Positions 11,451 through 21,196 are shown, counted from the first letter of the stretch. The stretch: 64,000 nucleotides of DNA from Bufo bufo (GCF_905171765.1 NC_053398.1:43492323-43556322), one strand, 5' to 3'. Translations and numbers: made by a program. Notes: generated from the sequence alone by a model not told the origin.

Positions 11451-11880
11451 GCAGCAGACAGGTGTCTGTGCTGTGTTGAGAGTGTGTGGAGCTATTAGAG
11501 GACTTTCCTGTGCAGCCAAGCTGTATGCATTTCAGTCCAGAGGTGGACAGAGTATAAAGAGACATTTAGTGGAGCCACGCTGAAAAGACTGTGCTCAGTG
11601 GCTAATCAGTGAAACTGACATTGTGGCTGTGTATATTGCCACCAAAGTTAGAGACTCGCAGTGCTGTTGAGTACCGGACAGTAACTGCAAAACCCTGGCT
11701 TACATCACACCATTGGGCCCCACCGCGCGCTTCTACAGACTGTAAGCGGTCCACCTGGACCACTTGGAAAAAGGGTGGGTGCGCACCCAACTGTGAAGTT
11801 AGGGTCAGTCAGGGATAGTTTAGGGAATATTGTTCATTCAGTGTCCGTACTGCCGAAGCTGACATAGTAAAAGTGGAAAC

Positions 11881-12375
11881 TGTTGTAGAATCTGATTAAA
11901 GAACATAGCGGCTCACTTTCCTGGTATCAAAGGAGGGGTGCTCTTGCTTGATAGTGATTTTACCCAATCACAGATGAATGTAATATACATTTTCAAATAT
12001 GGCAGGCACTCCTCATCTGGTTATATTGGGTGATCAAGGATTGATATAGATATTGACATTATATCATTTATTATCACAATGTTATAAAGTAATATAAAAT
12101 AATTTGACAATAGTTTTCAACAACAATGGTTTAAAAACAACAATTTAAACAATAAAAATTAAAAATTAAATATATAGAAAAAAGCATCAATGTTTATTTT
12201 ATAATTGCTACTATAAACATTGATGCTTTTTTCTATATTTTTAATTTTTATTGTTTAAATTGTTGTTTTTAAACCATTGTTGTTAAACTATTGTCAAATT
12301 ATTTTATATTTTATAACATTTTGATAATAAATTATATAATGTCAATATCTATATCAATCCTTGTTGTAGAATCTG
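11881..12375. mobile_element. 467-bp insertion in the LTR with 14-bp target duplication
   Basis: The 14-mer tgttgtagaatctg occurs at 11881-11894 and again at 12362-12375. The 467 bases between are therefore an insertion, and one copy of the 14-mer marks the empty site. The insert consists of about 140 bp of ordinary DNA followed by a large AT-rich palindrome (12036-12362). A duplication this long is more typical of LINE-mediated insertion than of cut-and-paste transposons; the family is unknown to me. Confidence 0.7.
12036..12362. repeat. Large AT-rich palindrome (arms about 155 bp)
   Basis: The left arm begins aaggattgatatagatattg, and the right arm ends with its reverse complement caatatctatatcaatcctt. 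The arms remain almost complementary to the centre (gcatcaatgttta / taaacattgatgc, loop near 12200). The RNA would fold into one long hairpin. AT content is extreme compared with the flanking LTR. Confidence 0.85.
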
Positions 12376-12546
12376 GCTTGAATTGTTCATACTATACTGT
12401 GTATTTTGCCTTTCCTTCCCTGTTCTTTTCCCTTTAACTTGCCTTTATTAACCTGTAGTAAATGCATTTTTCTTGAACTTGACTACTGCGTGTGCGTTCT
12501 TTTCTGGTTGAGGAGCCCAAACCACCTGCCTTGCTCTCAGTTCACA

Positions 12547-12575
12547 AATTAGCGTAGTCGGCAGGATCCGCTTAC
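12547..12575 (+). promoter_or_regulatory. Putative gypsy primer-binding region
   Basis: Immediately after the LTR end (ttcaca) comes aattagcgtagtcggcagga, the position and style of a tRNA primer-binding site in Ty3/gypsy elements. Which tRNA would prime was not determined. Confidence 0.45.
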
Positions 12576-12579
12576 CAGA

Positions 12580-13260
12580 GTGGACGGCGATGCACCCGTT
12601 AGGGGGGATGGTGCTGGAGGAAGAATGCCAGCAGGGGCTATAATGAGTCAGTTAGCTAAATTTGATGGCAATAATATGTCTGTGAGTGTGTGGGTGGAAC
12701 AGATACAAATGGTACAGCGAATGTACCAGACCGCACCAGAAGTACTAGTAGAGCTAGCCATATTGACGGTACAAGGGGATGCTAAGACCACGGTAATAAT
12801 GCGACCATTCGAACAAAGACAGACATTTTAGCAAGTGGTCCAGATTCTAGAAACTATCTATAGAGAAACCGCATTGCTGGTGTCACTGCAGGCTCGGTTC
12901 TTCCAGAGGGTACAACACCAGAATGAAAGTCTCCCCCAATATGCGAATGCTCTACAAGAACTGCTACAAGATATTCAAGGGAAAGAAAGAGGGGGCTCAT
13001 CAGCCTTTTGTAACCCTGATCGGACTCTCCGTGACCAGTTTGTCCTGGGGATCCGTGACGGCAGTTTAACTGTTACTATGCAGGACTTTATACGAGGAGA
13101 GACTGATGCTAAATTTCATGACCTACAGGTAAAGGCCATTGCACGTGCCAATAGTATGGTCCTGAAGCCCCAGACCGCAGTTGGAGTCCCTTTGTCGCAG
13201 GGGGCTAGCTCTGGCCCAGAAATAGTAGAAAAGAGGACGTTTAAGAATTTCTCACAGTAA
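12580..13260 (+). pseudogene. Ty3/gypsy gag remnant
   Basis: From an ATG at 12580 one frame runs 226 residues with a single internal TAG at 12829-12831. The capsid-like features are MSQLAKFDGNN, a WVEQIQ region, LPQYANALQELL, and TLRDQFVLGIRDGSL followed by a KFHDLQVKA segment, a recognisable gypsy Gag pattern. Gag would form the retrotransposon particle. The frame ends at 13260, short of the zinc knuckle, which is found in another frame, so at least one stop and one frameshift inactivate it. Confidence 0.8.
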
Positions 13261-13499
13261 TGCAGAAATTGCAAGAGCAAATGGAACGCCTGCAAACCAG
13301 TTGTGCTGAAAATTCTATGAGAATTGCAGACTTCCAGAAAACTAGAGACGAAGGGGCGGGCCGTCCACACCAAGAAGGTCAGAATCACCCACAACCCCGC
13401 TGGAGGGATAAGGACAGGACCTACTGAAGGGGTCCAAATAATTTAGTACAGCGCTCAGGAGAAACCAAAGGGGCTTACCGAAGGGGCCAGAACCGATGG

Positions 13500-13603
13500 C
13501 CAGAACGACGGGAGATATATGCTGCTGGGAGTGTGGACAGATGGGCCATGTTGCTGCTAAATGTCTAGAGCAGCGACAAGCTTATGAGAGACTGCCGTTA
13601 AAC
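13500..13603 (+). pseudogene. Gag zinc-knuckle fragment (CCHC), shifted frame
   Basis: 13523-13564 encodes C-W-E-C-G-Q-M-G-H-V-A-A-K-C, a perfect CX2CX4HX4C nucleic-acid-binding knuckle, followed by LEQRQAYERLPLN and a stop. It lies in a frame one base off the gag frame upstream, showing a frameshift between 13260 and 13500. Confidence 0.8.
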
Positions 13604-13656
13604 TGAAGTCCCCTGCTGCTGTAGGGCGTGTAGTAGGGAACACTGAGAAGGAGACT

Positions 13657-14262
13657 ATGTGGGGAGAATTCCTTGATGAGGACCTAATCGCTGCAAGTCC
13701 CATCATACAGATGGAATTGGAAGGTATTCCGGTTACCGGGATCATTGACATGGGTTCCCAAGTAACGACCCTGAGTAGAGACTGTTATGAACAGTACTTA
13801 CGGCAACATGTGAAATATAATCCCCATACATTCATACGACTGATCGCAGCTAACCAATTACCAGTCCCAGTGGTGGGAGTGGCCTGGATGAATGTCTGGC
13901 TTTGCGGTCAAGATCTAGGTAAGAAAGGCATTGTGGTGGTACAGGAGTCACATGAAGTAAAGGTCCCTGTCATTTTAGGGATGAATGTGTTAAAAGAATT
14001 GGATCAGATTCTCTTTGGAAAGAAAGGTCATGGTTATTGGAAAGAAGCCATCACCCATCGGCCTACTCAAACAGCATTCCAGCGACTCATCCGGACATGT
14101 GGCTTACAGAAAAGTTTGGATGCACAGCGTCCTCTGGCTCGAATTTCGGTCCATTTGCATACAAAAGTTACACTGCCACCCAGTAGGGAGATGATAGTGT
14201 CCATGCCTGTAGGCACCTGTCAGAAACTAGAAGGCATAGCTGTGTTGGTAGAACCACTATAA
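13657..14262 (+). pseudogene. Ty3/gypsy aspartic protease remnant
   Basis: A 201-residue open stretch. Residues 27-34 read TGIIDMGS where retroviral-type proteases have D-T/S-G: the catalytic Asp codon (13747-13749) is kept, but the next codon is ATG (Met), one transition from ACG (Thr). VILGMNVL at about residues 107-114 is the second conserved protease motif. It lies in the same frame as gag. It would mature Gag-Pol in an active element. The reverse transcriptase and RNase H expected downstream are not seen. Confidence 0.8.
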
Positions 14263-14700
14263 GGGTGTATTGGCTTTTATTATTGAATCATTAAAGGTTA
14301 TGTTTTAGAAGAGTGGTGTTTCTGTGAATCTGATTGAAATTACCACATTCTACTATAGTCCCCTTGAACAGGGTTATGCTCAATCTGTGAGTCTCTTGGT
14401 AGAACCTTTGCAGGCAGCTGAAGGGGGTGTTGATTCGCTAGTAGCCCATTCCTTGGCAGTAGTTCGCAATGGGAGAGTACCACTCCGATGTGTAAACACC
14501 CAGGACCAGAGTGTACTGTAGACCTGACCCCAGGAAGGCTGCTGGCTAACATCTATGTCACTCTGGAGGAAGTAAGGAAAGTAACCTCCGATGCAGCTGA
14601 AGCCGGCTGAAAGGGATGAGTGGACTGTAACCGCAACCGTTCCTCATATTGTCAAGGCCGAAGCCGAACAAATAGAGGTGTGTGCGCTTAAAATGTGATA
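14263..14700 (+). pseudogene. Degraded gypsy pol linker
   Basis: Fragments such as VPLRCVNTQDQS (near 14476-14515), and in other frames TPGRLL and a valine/threonine-rich run, resemble the spacer between protease and reverse transcriptase of gypsy elements. Several stops and frame changes are present. The gypsy sequence then breaks off at about 14700. Confidence 0.5.
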
Positions 14701-14980
14701 AAGAAAGTGCTGTGCAAATGTGCCATCACTCAGTGGCCCGGTCACCAGTAAGTTTAGGCACCCCAGGGTCACCACTCCTGGGGCACTATGCACTTTGGGC
14801 TTTTAACACGACCCAGCGTCAAGGCTTCGATCCGTGGTTCCCTGTTCCGCTCAACGTCTATAGGTTGGGCATCCACAACCCTCCCCATGGGCGGAGTACA
14901 GTGCAAGGAGGTACACTGAAGAAAGGGTACTACACAGTGTTTCTCTGCTCTACATCTCGGGAGTAAACTCCACCGGACGG

Positions 14981-15030
14981 ATAAGAACAGATACTACACA
15001 TGATCTTAGCCATAAAGGCTGAGAAACGAG
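14981..15030 (-). pseudogene. U2 snRNA-like 5' fragment
   Basis: On the minus strand about 48 bases match the 5' end of spliceosomal U2 snRNA: tttctcagccttta, tggctaagatca, tgtgtagtatctgttcttat. This covers stem I and the branch-site recognition element (gtagta intact). Differences from the usual U2 include a/g changes in stem I and t for a after gatca. The U2 Sm site and stem-loop III are not recognisable beyond 14981, although gtacctcc...tgcac near 14905 is reminiscent of the U2 3' loop. Probably a truncated or chimeric retrocopy rather than a working gene. Confidence 0.65.
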
Positions 15031-15279
15031 TTGGAGCTTACTGGCTCTCAGTCAGATGAGAACTGGTCTTGAATGTCTCATTGCACACAAGGCTGCCATT
15101 GTAAGGTATGCTGACTACCTGTATCATGGATAGATTGTTGGCTTGCACATACATAGCTTTTGGCATATAGCCTTTGTGGGATTGTTTGTTATAGTTAATG
15201 AAATTGTGCGTGCAATATGTGCATATTACATTGCTGATTTTTGCATCGCAAATTTTTGAATTTGTTGAGGAAGGGTTGA

Positions 15280-15600
15280 GACGCATCCATATATATATAT
15301 ATATATACATACATACATGCAAACACGTGCGTGCATGTATGATATATATGCATGCATTAATCACGTTATAGGAGGATGTGTGCGGATGTTCCCAGCATCT
15401 GTGCACATCTGCCCTTAGTGGCCCACAGGGGCTCATGAAGGCCCCTGTGGGATATATGTGATCCCTTTTAATATATGTAGGGGCTTGTGCCCCCTTATGA
15501 TGTAGGGGCTTGTGCCCCCTTATGATGTAGGGGCTTGTGATGTGCCCCTTATTATATGTGCCCCCTTATATATATATATATATATTAATGTGGTCCCTTA
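15280..15600. repeat. TA microsatellites and gtaggggcttgtgcccccttat tandem units
   Basis: (TA)n tracts lie near 15288-15306 and 15568-15587. Between them, from about 15477 to 15560, the unit tgtaggggcttgtgcccc-ttatga repeats about three times. Low-complexity intronic sequence. Confidence 0.8.
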
Positions 15601-15796
15601 TATAATCCCCCTTAGAAGTATGATTAATGTATACATGTGTATGGATGTGCCCCAAGCATCGATACACATGTATATTCATATTATGCCCCCTTGTCATATC
15701 CCCATACCATATAAATCCCCCCCCCCCTTACATGGACACAGATGCATCAATGTAAATGTGCCCCAAGCATTTACATTGATGTAATCTGGGTGAAGG

Positions 15797-16037
15797 CGCC
15801 AGGATGACCGGACAAGGTCCGGTCATTCTGGTGACCTCAAAAGGATTCAAATTCAATAGAATTTGAATCCTTTTGTTCTAATTATCTGCAGTCCTGCTGG
15901 AGATAATTAAGCATAATAGAGAGAGAGGAGATACCTCCGCTCACTCTATTATGTGCATTCTGGCATCGCAATTCCCTTGCGATGTCCGGAATGCTGGGAG
16001 CTACAGGCAGGAGATCAAAGGATCTCCCGGCTGTCAG
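15797..16037. repeat. Chain of six consecutive hairpins
   Basis: Six back-to-back fold-backs: 15797-15834 (gaccggac/gtccggtc), 15839-15874 (16-bp perfect stem, aaaaggattcaaattc), 15880-15908 (aattatct/agataatt), 15912-15953 (cataatagag/ctctattatg), 15955-15993 (gcattc..gcatcgca/tgcgatg..gaatgc), and 15999-16037 (ggagatc/gatctcc plus outer gct). Further GC palindromes follow (gcacgcggcgcgcgtgc). Spacers are only a few bases. It belongs to an element I cannot name. Confidence 0.85.
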
Positions 16038-16210
16038 CAAGTGCACGCGGCGCGCGTGCAGGGACGCGCGGGCAGCGCGGTGACGTCATCTCACCGCGCC
16101 GGCCCACGTGTCCTGCACTGTGGTGTGGGTGCGCGCGCGCGCCCCCTGGTGGCGCGGGAGTGCGGGCCGCCGGGGGGATAAATATCCGGCGGCCCCGGCA
16201 CTCAAGAGAG
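16038..16210. promoter_or_regulatory. CpG-dense block with TATA-like and CRE/E-box-like words
   Basis: Very CpG-rich (gcacgcggcgcgcgtgca, gcgcgcgcgcgcccc) with tgacgtca (about 16081), cacgtg (about 16105), and gggggataaatatcc around 16175-16190. The arrangement resembles a promoter inside an LTR or other retroelement. No transcript evidence; it could be simple repeat composition. Confidence 0.35.
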
Positions 16211-16565
16211 GTTGGGGACCCCCCCCCCCCACCTAAGAAGAGGAGCGCGTCCTGCGCTCCGGGAGGAGTTAGGATCGGGGCCCCCCCAGATGGAGAACAC
16301 ATCGGCGCTCAGGAAGAGCGCAGGCAGCCACCCGGGTTGCGCTGCGCTAATCCACAGCGCGGCCCCCCCACTCCGACACAAGGACCGGACCCCTGCCGCC
16401 CCCCCAGAGGAGAGCACGATCGGCGCTCTGTACAGAGCGGCCCCCTGGCTGGCGAGGATCCCCCTAGAAGAACGAGCAGTAACCATAAGTATCAACCTCC
16501 CCCTCCTATACCCCTTCTGTGCCCCTGATTCTATCCCCTACATCCCCTGGTCCCTTGCCTTTCCC

Positions 16566-16740
16566 TAGACCCCTGATCTCTCCCCTGGTTACCCCTGATC
16601 TCTCCCCTGATCTCTCCCCTGATCTCTCCCCTGATCTCTCCCCTGATCTCTCCCCTGATCTCCCCTGGTCACCCCTGGTTACCCCTGGTCTCCCCTGGTC
16701 ACCCCTGGTCTCCCCTGGTTACCCCTGGAACCCTATACCC
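16566..16740. repeat. Pyrimidine-rich tandem repeat (ccctgatctct / ccctggttac)
   Basis: About six copies of ctgatctctcc are followed by repeats of cccctggtcacccctggtt. It is strongly C/T on the plus strand. Open frames here are repeat artefacts. Confidence 0.85.
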
Positions 16741-17475
16741 CCCTAAACACCCCAGGTAGACCCTGATTAACCCCTGGTTCCCTGTGTGCCTGCTCTCCCC
16801 TGGTTCACCCCCCATAGACCCCTGAACCCTGAATAACCCCTGTTTCCCTGCCTTGGTTCCTTTTGTAGAGCATGCTTCTGCTCTGCAAACAAATCCTTAT
16901 AACCCTTCGTCATCCGTAGGGACAGTGTATAGTCAGGTGGGGTGGATTGTCAATATACCTGTATGTGTGAACTGTGTAGTTAGTTTATGGGTGGAATTGG
17001 GAACGTGTAGTGTAGTTTAGGATTGTATATTTAATGCTGTATTGTAGTGTACTGCGTGCGTAGTGTATTGCTAGTGTAATGCGTGGTGTAATAAATACTG
17101 TTATATTTGTACCCTTTTGTGTAGCGTGTACTTGTTAGTGGTAGCGAGTTAGTAAGGCGCATGCAGCTAGCATTAGCGATCAGTGTAGAGCATAGCGAAA
17201 GTGTTATTATTATATAAAGGCATAAATGGGCGGAGTTATCACTAGATGGCTCCTCCCATTTATGAATATTAATTATCGATATCTGCATAAATATTGGTGA
17301 TTAATATTCCCCCTTTACAGAATTCACAAATTTATTGCGAATATTCAACTAAAAATTTGCAAAATATTGCGAATTCGAATATTGCCTATGCCGCTCATCA
17401 CTACGACTGACACGTGAGATATTATCAGTCCTGAGTCAGTGGGAGAAGTTGGAGATGAAAAAAGGAGTGATATGC
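16741..17475. other. Repeat-derived spacer, AT-rich right end
   Basis: The region continues the unnamed element: aataaata near 17088, then AT-rich palindromic DNA (aatattcgcaat type words at 17335-17390) ending gccgctcatcactac at about 17390-17405, a motif I associate with hAT-like termini in frogs. No gene. Confidence 0.4.
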
Positions 17476-17920
17476 CGAAAGGTCTATCTACCTTCTGAAA
17501 TCGACATTCGATACCAAATTGTGGTGCTTAGTGTATTGGCTCGCTCATTGGCGGTTGAGGCTCATAATTAGAATGGACATTTTGGTCACGAGAAGACCTT
17601 TAGTTGGTTACAGCGACTGATTTACTGCCCTGGTCTCCGTCCAATGGTCGAAGAAGTATGCCAAAGCTGTTGAATTTGAGAGATCCATAAGGCAATAGAA
17701 CAGAGATCTCCCCTGCAAACCATAGTGACCCAGGAACCTTAGTCTATCATGATGATTTCCAATCTTATGGTGGGCCCATCCAACAGTATTGCCTCGTAAT
17801 GGTGGACCACTTCACCAAATTTGCGGTGGTGACCGCCACCAAGGACTAGACAGCTGAGCCAGCAGTTCGGGCTCTGTGCCAAGATTTCATTCAAGTGTAT
17901 GGGTGTCCCCAACTCAAACT
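17476..17920 (+). pseudogene. Ty3/gypsy integrase fragment
   Basis: In scattered frames the DNA reads an HHCC-type start (GHFGHEKT, then a PMVEEVCQSC segment) and, from about 17790, YCLVMVDHFTKFAVVTATKD, a hallmark of the integrase catalytic core around its first Asp. Several stops and frameshifts (for example tag after KD at about 17848) make it non-functional. The sequence runs straight into the LTR remnant at 17916, so the 3' end of pol and part of the LTR are deleted. Confidence 0.75.
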
Positions 17921-18018
17921 GACATTGTGGCTGTGTATATTGCCACCAAAGTTAGAGACTCGCAGTGCGGTTGAAGTACCAGCGGAGCCCAAACCACCTG
18001 CCTTGCTCTCGGTTCACA
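17916..18018 (+). mobile_element. Truncated 3' LTR of the gypsy element
   Basis: 17916-17980 repeats 11612-11675, and 17984-18018 repeats 12512-12546. The LTR middle (about 11676-12511 in the 5' copy, including the 467-bp insertion) is missing. It ends ...ttcaca like the 5' copy. Together the two copies bracket the gag-pro-int remnants. Confidence 0.75.
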
Positions 18019-18180
18019 ATGGAAACACAAACAAACGGAACGTTCAGTTCAGTTTTGTCCCCAGACCCCATTGACAATGAATGGCGACGAAACTGAAGTG
18101 TTTTCCTCCACTATTGAGATCCTATGACTGATCTCAATACCGGAAGGGGAAAATGTTGGTGTGAAAGTAGCTTGACTCTC
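18019..18180. repeat. Right half of a tactttcacac-type MITE
   Basis: It shares cagttttgtcccc, attgagatcctatga and gtgtgaaagtagc with the element at 23203-23606. Its left half is absent, possibly lost when the gypsy element inserted or was rearranged. Confidence 0.6.
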
Positions 18181-18523
18181 TGTAGCACATCCTCAGAAGC
18201 AGCAAGGCTTATAATAGATGCGCAGATCTCAAGGTGATTGTCGAGAAGCTAGCGTTCCTTCCCAGCAATCGCCTGTTTGTTAGTGAAGGAGACTTCTGCT
18301 ATTACATGCAGCAATCTCCTCCTCAGTATGGGGAGAAGCGATCACTAATGCCATTGCTCGCTCCCATACCGAATCACTGTTTGCCAGCAGCAGATAGTGA
18401 ATACATGGCACGATCTGCCGCCGGCAAACGATGATTTTTCAACCTGCTGAAAGATTCCAATTGCCCATTAACCTTTAATCTATTTTCTTGGAAAATAGTT
18501 TCACTAACTAAACCAACTCTTAC
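18181..18523. other. Intron sequence, possible fold-back repeat
   Basis: It contains inverted words (ggagacttctgctattacatgcagcaatctcct; ccagcagcagatag) suggestive of a small fold-back element at about 18230-18440. It ends at the e23 donor. Confidence 0.35.
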
Positions 18524-18979
18524 CTTGCGTTGCCAGCTCTGACGTAATGGAGGATGAAAAAAGTGCAGATCCTGAAGTTATATCTAGACTTCTGGTTGTA
18601 GTCTCCAGGATTGTGGTAGATGTACTGATACCAATAGGAGTTGTGGTTAATGGGGTGGATTCAGAACATATCCACTGGCAGCACTCCACTTGGACTTCAT
18701 AGTTAAAACACTTTTGCCAAAGGTTGTCATCTAGCTTCTGCTCACTGTTCTTACAGATGAGTCCATATGAGACATTGCAATGTACAACCTGTTTTAAGTT
18801 ATCCAAGTTGACATTGGGAGCATTTGCTGCTCTGCATTGAATCTGTTCTGGGACTTCACAGAACACATGGTGTTTCCTTATCTCGTCATATGTTTCATAG
18901 TCACCACTACCCACATCATCTCCTGGCTTACTTACATCAAGCCATTGGGTCCACTGGCACACTTTTTCATAAACACAAG
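18524..18979 (-). CDS. muc2: Mucin exon e23: first CysD domain plus PTS tail
   Basis: 456 bp, phase 1 to phase 1, 152 codons. Acceptor ccttgtag, donor gtaaga. About 100 residues form a CysD domain with WTQW near the start (WxxW), SGDYETYDEI, CNVSYGLIC, ECC, and 10 Cys in total, the family number. NVS is a potential N-glycosylation site. About 50 residues of Thr/Ser-rich tail follow (TTTPIGIST, ITSGSALFSSS). It differs from CysD2 at many positions but aligns throughout, so the two arose by an old duplication of a phase-symmetric exon. Confidence 0.96.
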
Positions 18980-20047
18980 CTACAAGGGAACACACAAGAC
19001 GTGACATATATTAAAGCAGATACATTTATACAGGAAGTCCAGGAGATGCAGGTAGACCACTACAATCACTATGATGCAGGGATCAGGGTTGGACATTACA
19101 AGAAATGTGACTCTCACACAGACCCTGTTTCACAAACTGCACGTTTGTCTAAGACTGGCCTGAAATGTGCTTTATATATGCTGTCAGCTTAATATATACA
19201 GTTAAAGGGGATGTTACACAAAAAATATTTAATGTTTTTTTTTTTAAACCAGCAACTGGGTTCTTTTTGTGTTTGCATGTAATTAAAAATGTGGTACAGC
19301 CACTGAATTGTTCAATAAAACGTATCTGTATAGTGTCACCTGCTGTTTGTTCTTTTGATTATTTCTCCTAAGTAATATCAGTGAGGTGGTCGCACATGCT
19401 CACTTCCTTCTTTCAGCTGCCACCACATTTACTGTTAGAAGCTGTTACAGTTACAGGAAAAGAGCTGTAGAAGAAAGGACATCCCCTCTCCCAAAAAGGA
19501 CATGCCCTCTAGGCTGCCAGCCTGAAGAGAATCTAGCAGAGCAATCTGAACAGAATATGGAAAGCTGTAGATACATGTGAGCTACACAGCTGGTTCTAGC
19601 TTTGTTAGAGATTGTCATCGATGATGTCTGATTTCCATTTTTTTATTTATTCATGGAACTGTGAAGGACCATAGCTTTGTGGGTACTTGGTTGAAATTTT
19701 TTGACTAGGAGATTTCAGTCTTAGAAAAGCAGTGACACACTGATGTAGACCCTGTCTCCATTACACAAGATTTCTTTTTGACCCTGTTTCTTTTCCAACA
19801 CATCAACTGTACATGGGTTACATACAGAGTCCAGACAAATCATCCAAAAATGAATAGTCATATAATGTATCAAAGAATAAAGCTATAGTGTAAAAAGGCT
19901 GCCTACAGCTCACCAGCCTTATAATTTCACTATAAAGTCCAAAACCAATCTATGTTATTATCCTGTTCGACTCATCATTTGAATGTTTGCCTTACCTGGA
20001 CCCGTTTAGAATTGTTCTTGAAAAATATTAATAAAAAAACAACTTAC
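18980..20047. other. Intron between e22 and e23
   Basis: It holds repeat-like DNA (gaggtggtcgcacatgctca at 19382, a recurring anuran motif). No exon or complete element was found. Confidence 0.4.
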
Positions 20048-20095
20048 TTGTTGAAGAGTGGTGGGTCCCAATGGTCACTGGAGTCGTAGTAGTGA
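20048..20095 (-). CDS. muc2: Mucin exon e22: short PTS exon (48 bp)
   Basis: 48 bp, phase 1 to 1. Acceptor ttttag, donor gtaagt. It encodes VTTTTPVTIGTHHSST, a Thr-rich stretch without Cys, between D3 and the first CysD. It fits the frame of e21 and e23 exactly. Its small size makes it easy to miss, but the splice borders are strong. Confidence 0.85.
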
Positions 20096-20429
20096 CTAAA
20101 ACAAAATTTTGAAATAATTTCTTTCACCATATCTTCATTTTTGTCTCCTACATCAGATAATTCTATATTGTTTAGGTAAGTTGTTTCATGCCGTTTCTTT
20201 CTAATTGAATCATTCGCTACCGATCTAGCAAACTGCCGCAGCATATTTCATGGGTAACATACTGTAGTGCACCTACTTTATTTGCCATCATACACTTTCT
20301 AGTAGAATAGCGGTTCGATTAACACTTGCTACATCAGTATATTTGACTCGCCAGAGGGTTTATGGGAAATAATGGGAAGTGACAAGTGCCGTAATACCAT
20401 GGTCAGTACTAAGTTTCATGCCATTAATA

Positions 20430-20786
20430 GCTACAATTAGAGATGAGCAAATTTCTTAAAATTAGTTTTGAGTTTGATTCTAACAAATTGGTTAGGAGAT
20501 TAATTTTGGGTAGTAATAAATTTCAACCCAAAATGAAAGCACCCCAATTGCCCTAGAAAGTTGTGAATGACATTTTGGGGTCTCCCATGACTGTTTCTGA
20601 CCCCTTTCAAACTTTTTAATGCCAAGACAGCATTGGTAATGTCAAAGTGACAGTGACATATACAACTATGGCTAAACGGACGGCAGCCAAATCGAATTGG
20701 AAAAGATTCAACTGGTATCCGAATTTCTGGGAAATCTGAGACAAATCAATTTGTTTAGAATTGTTTTGTTCATCTCTAGCTACAAT
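20430..20786. mobile_element. Short non-autonomous hAT (341 bp) with 8-bp target duplication
   Basis: The element 20438-20778 begins tagagatgagcaaa and ends with the inverted ttgttcatctcta. It is flanked on both sides by gctacaat (20430-20437 and 20779-20786). The terminus tagagatgagc is shared with the large hAT relic at 30946. It has no coding capacity. Confidence 0.85.
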
Positions 20787-20804
20787 AATACCTTCTAGAC
20801 ATTG

Positions 20805-21196
20805 GGGCAGATTTATCATACCTTCACTCCAGAATTCTGGCTTTAAAAGTCGCAAAATTGGGTTTGCACTTGCACAAAATTTTTGCGACTTTTGAATATC
20901 TACACCACTCACTCCAGTTTTGGAATGTGGGGGGAAAAGTAGGCGTATGTAGGTATTAATGAGTTTCACTCCAGATTCATCATTGAGACTTTTTTTTAAA
21001 AGTCGCAACAAAAGTCGCAATCTCACTCCAGTAGGAGGGTGGAGTACTTATTTCTAGACAAAAGTGTTAGGTTTAAGGAAAAGACAAGTTTATAAAACAA
21101 CATGCGACATTTGATAAATGTGGCATAAAGTACGGCAACACAGACTCAAGAAAACCTGACTTCAAATATTCCCTTTGTGATAAATTACCCCCAATG
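20805..21196. repeat. Fold-back MITE, ttggggcagatttatcat type
   Basis: Left end attggggcagatttatcat and right end gataaattacccccaatg are inverted. The interior has many cactcca / aagtcgca words. Non-coding. Confidence 0.7.

Larger units (their letters stand above)
11451..12546 (+). mobile_element. 5' LTR (3' portion) of a decayed Ty3/gypsy element
   Basis: Two pieces recur at 17916-18018: 11612-11675 (aaactgacattgtggctgtg ... gtacc) and 12512-12546 (ggagcccaaaccacctgcc ... ttcaca), in the same order and orientation, as expected of LTRs. The copy ends in CA directly before a primer-binding-like stretch. A TATA-like gtataaagag is at about 11551. The left border is unclear; the LTR probably continues left of the hAT insertion toward about 9650. 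A 467-bp insertion interrupts it at 11895-12361. Confidence 0.7.

Noticed and set aside
14682..14966. 94-residue plus-strand frame
   Set aside because: Lies across the junction of gypsy debris and the U2-like region; no domain and no consistent codon pattern.
15480..15560. Possible CRISPR-like array (regular gtaggggcttgtgcccc units)
   Set aside because: Only about three units, no unique spacers, vertebrate context; a simple tandem repeat.
16015..16568. Long open frames in GC-rich DNA
   Set aside because: High GC lowers stop frequency; several overlapping frames on both strands, no domain recognised.
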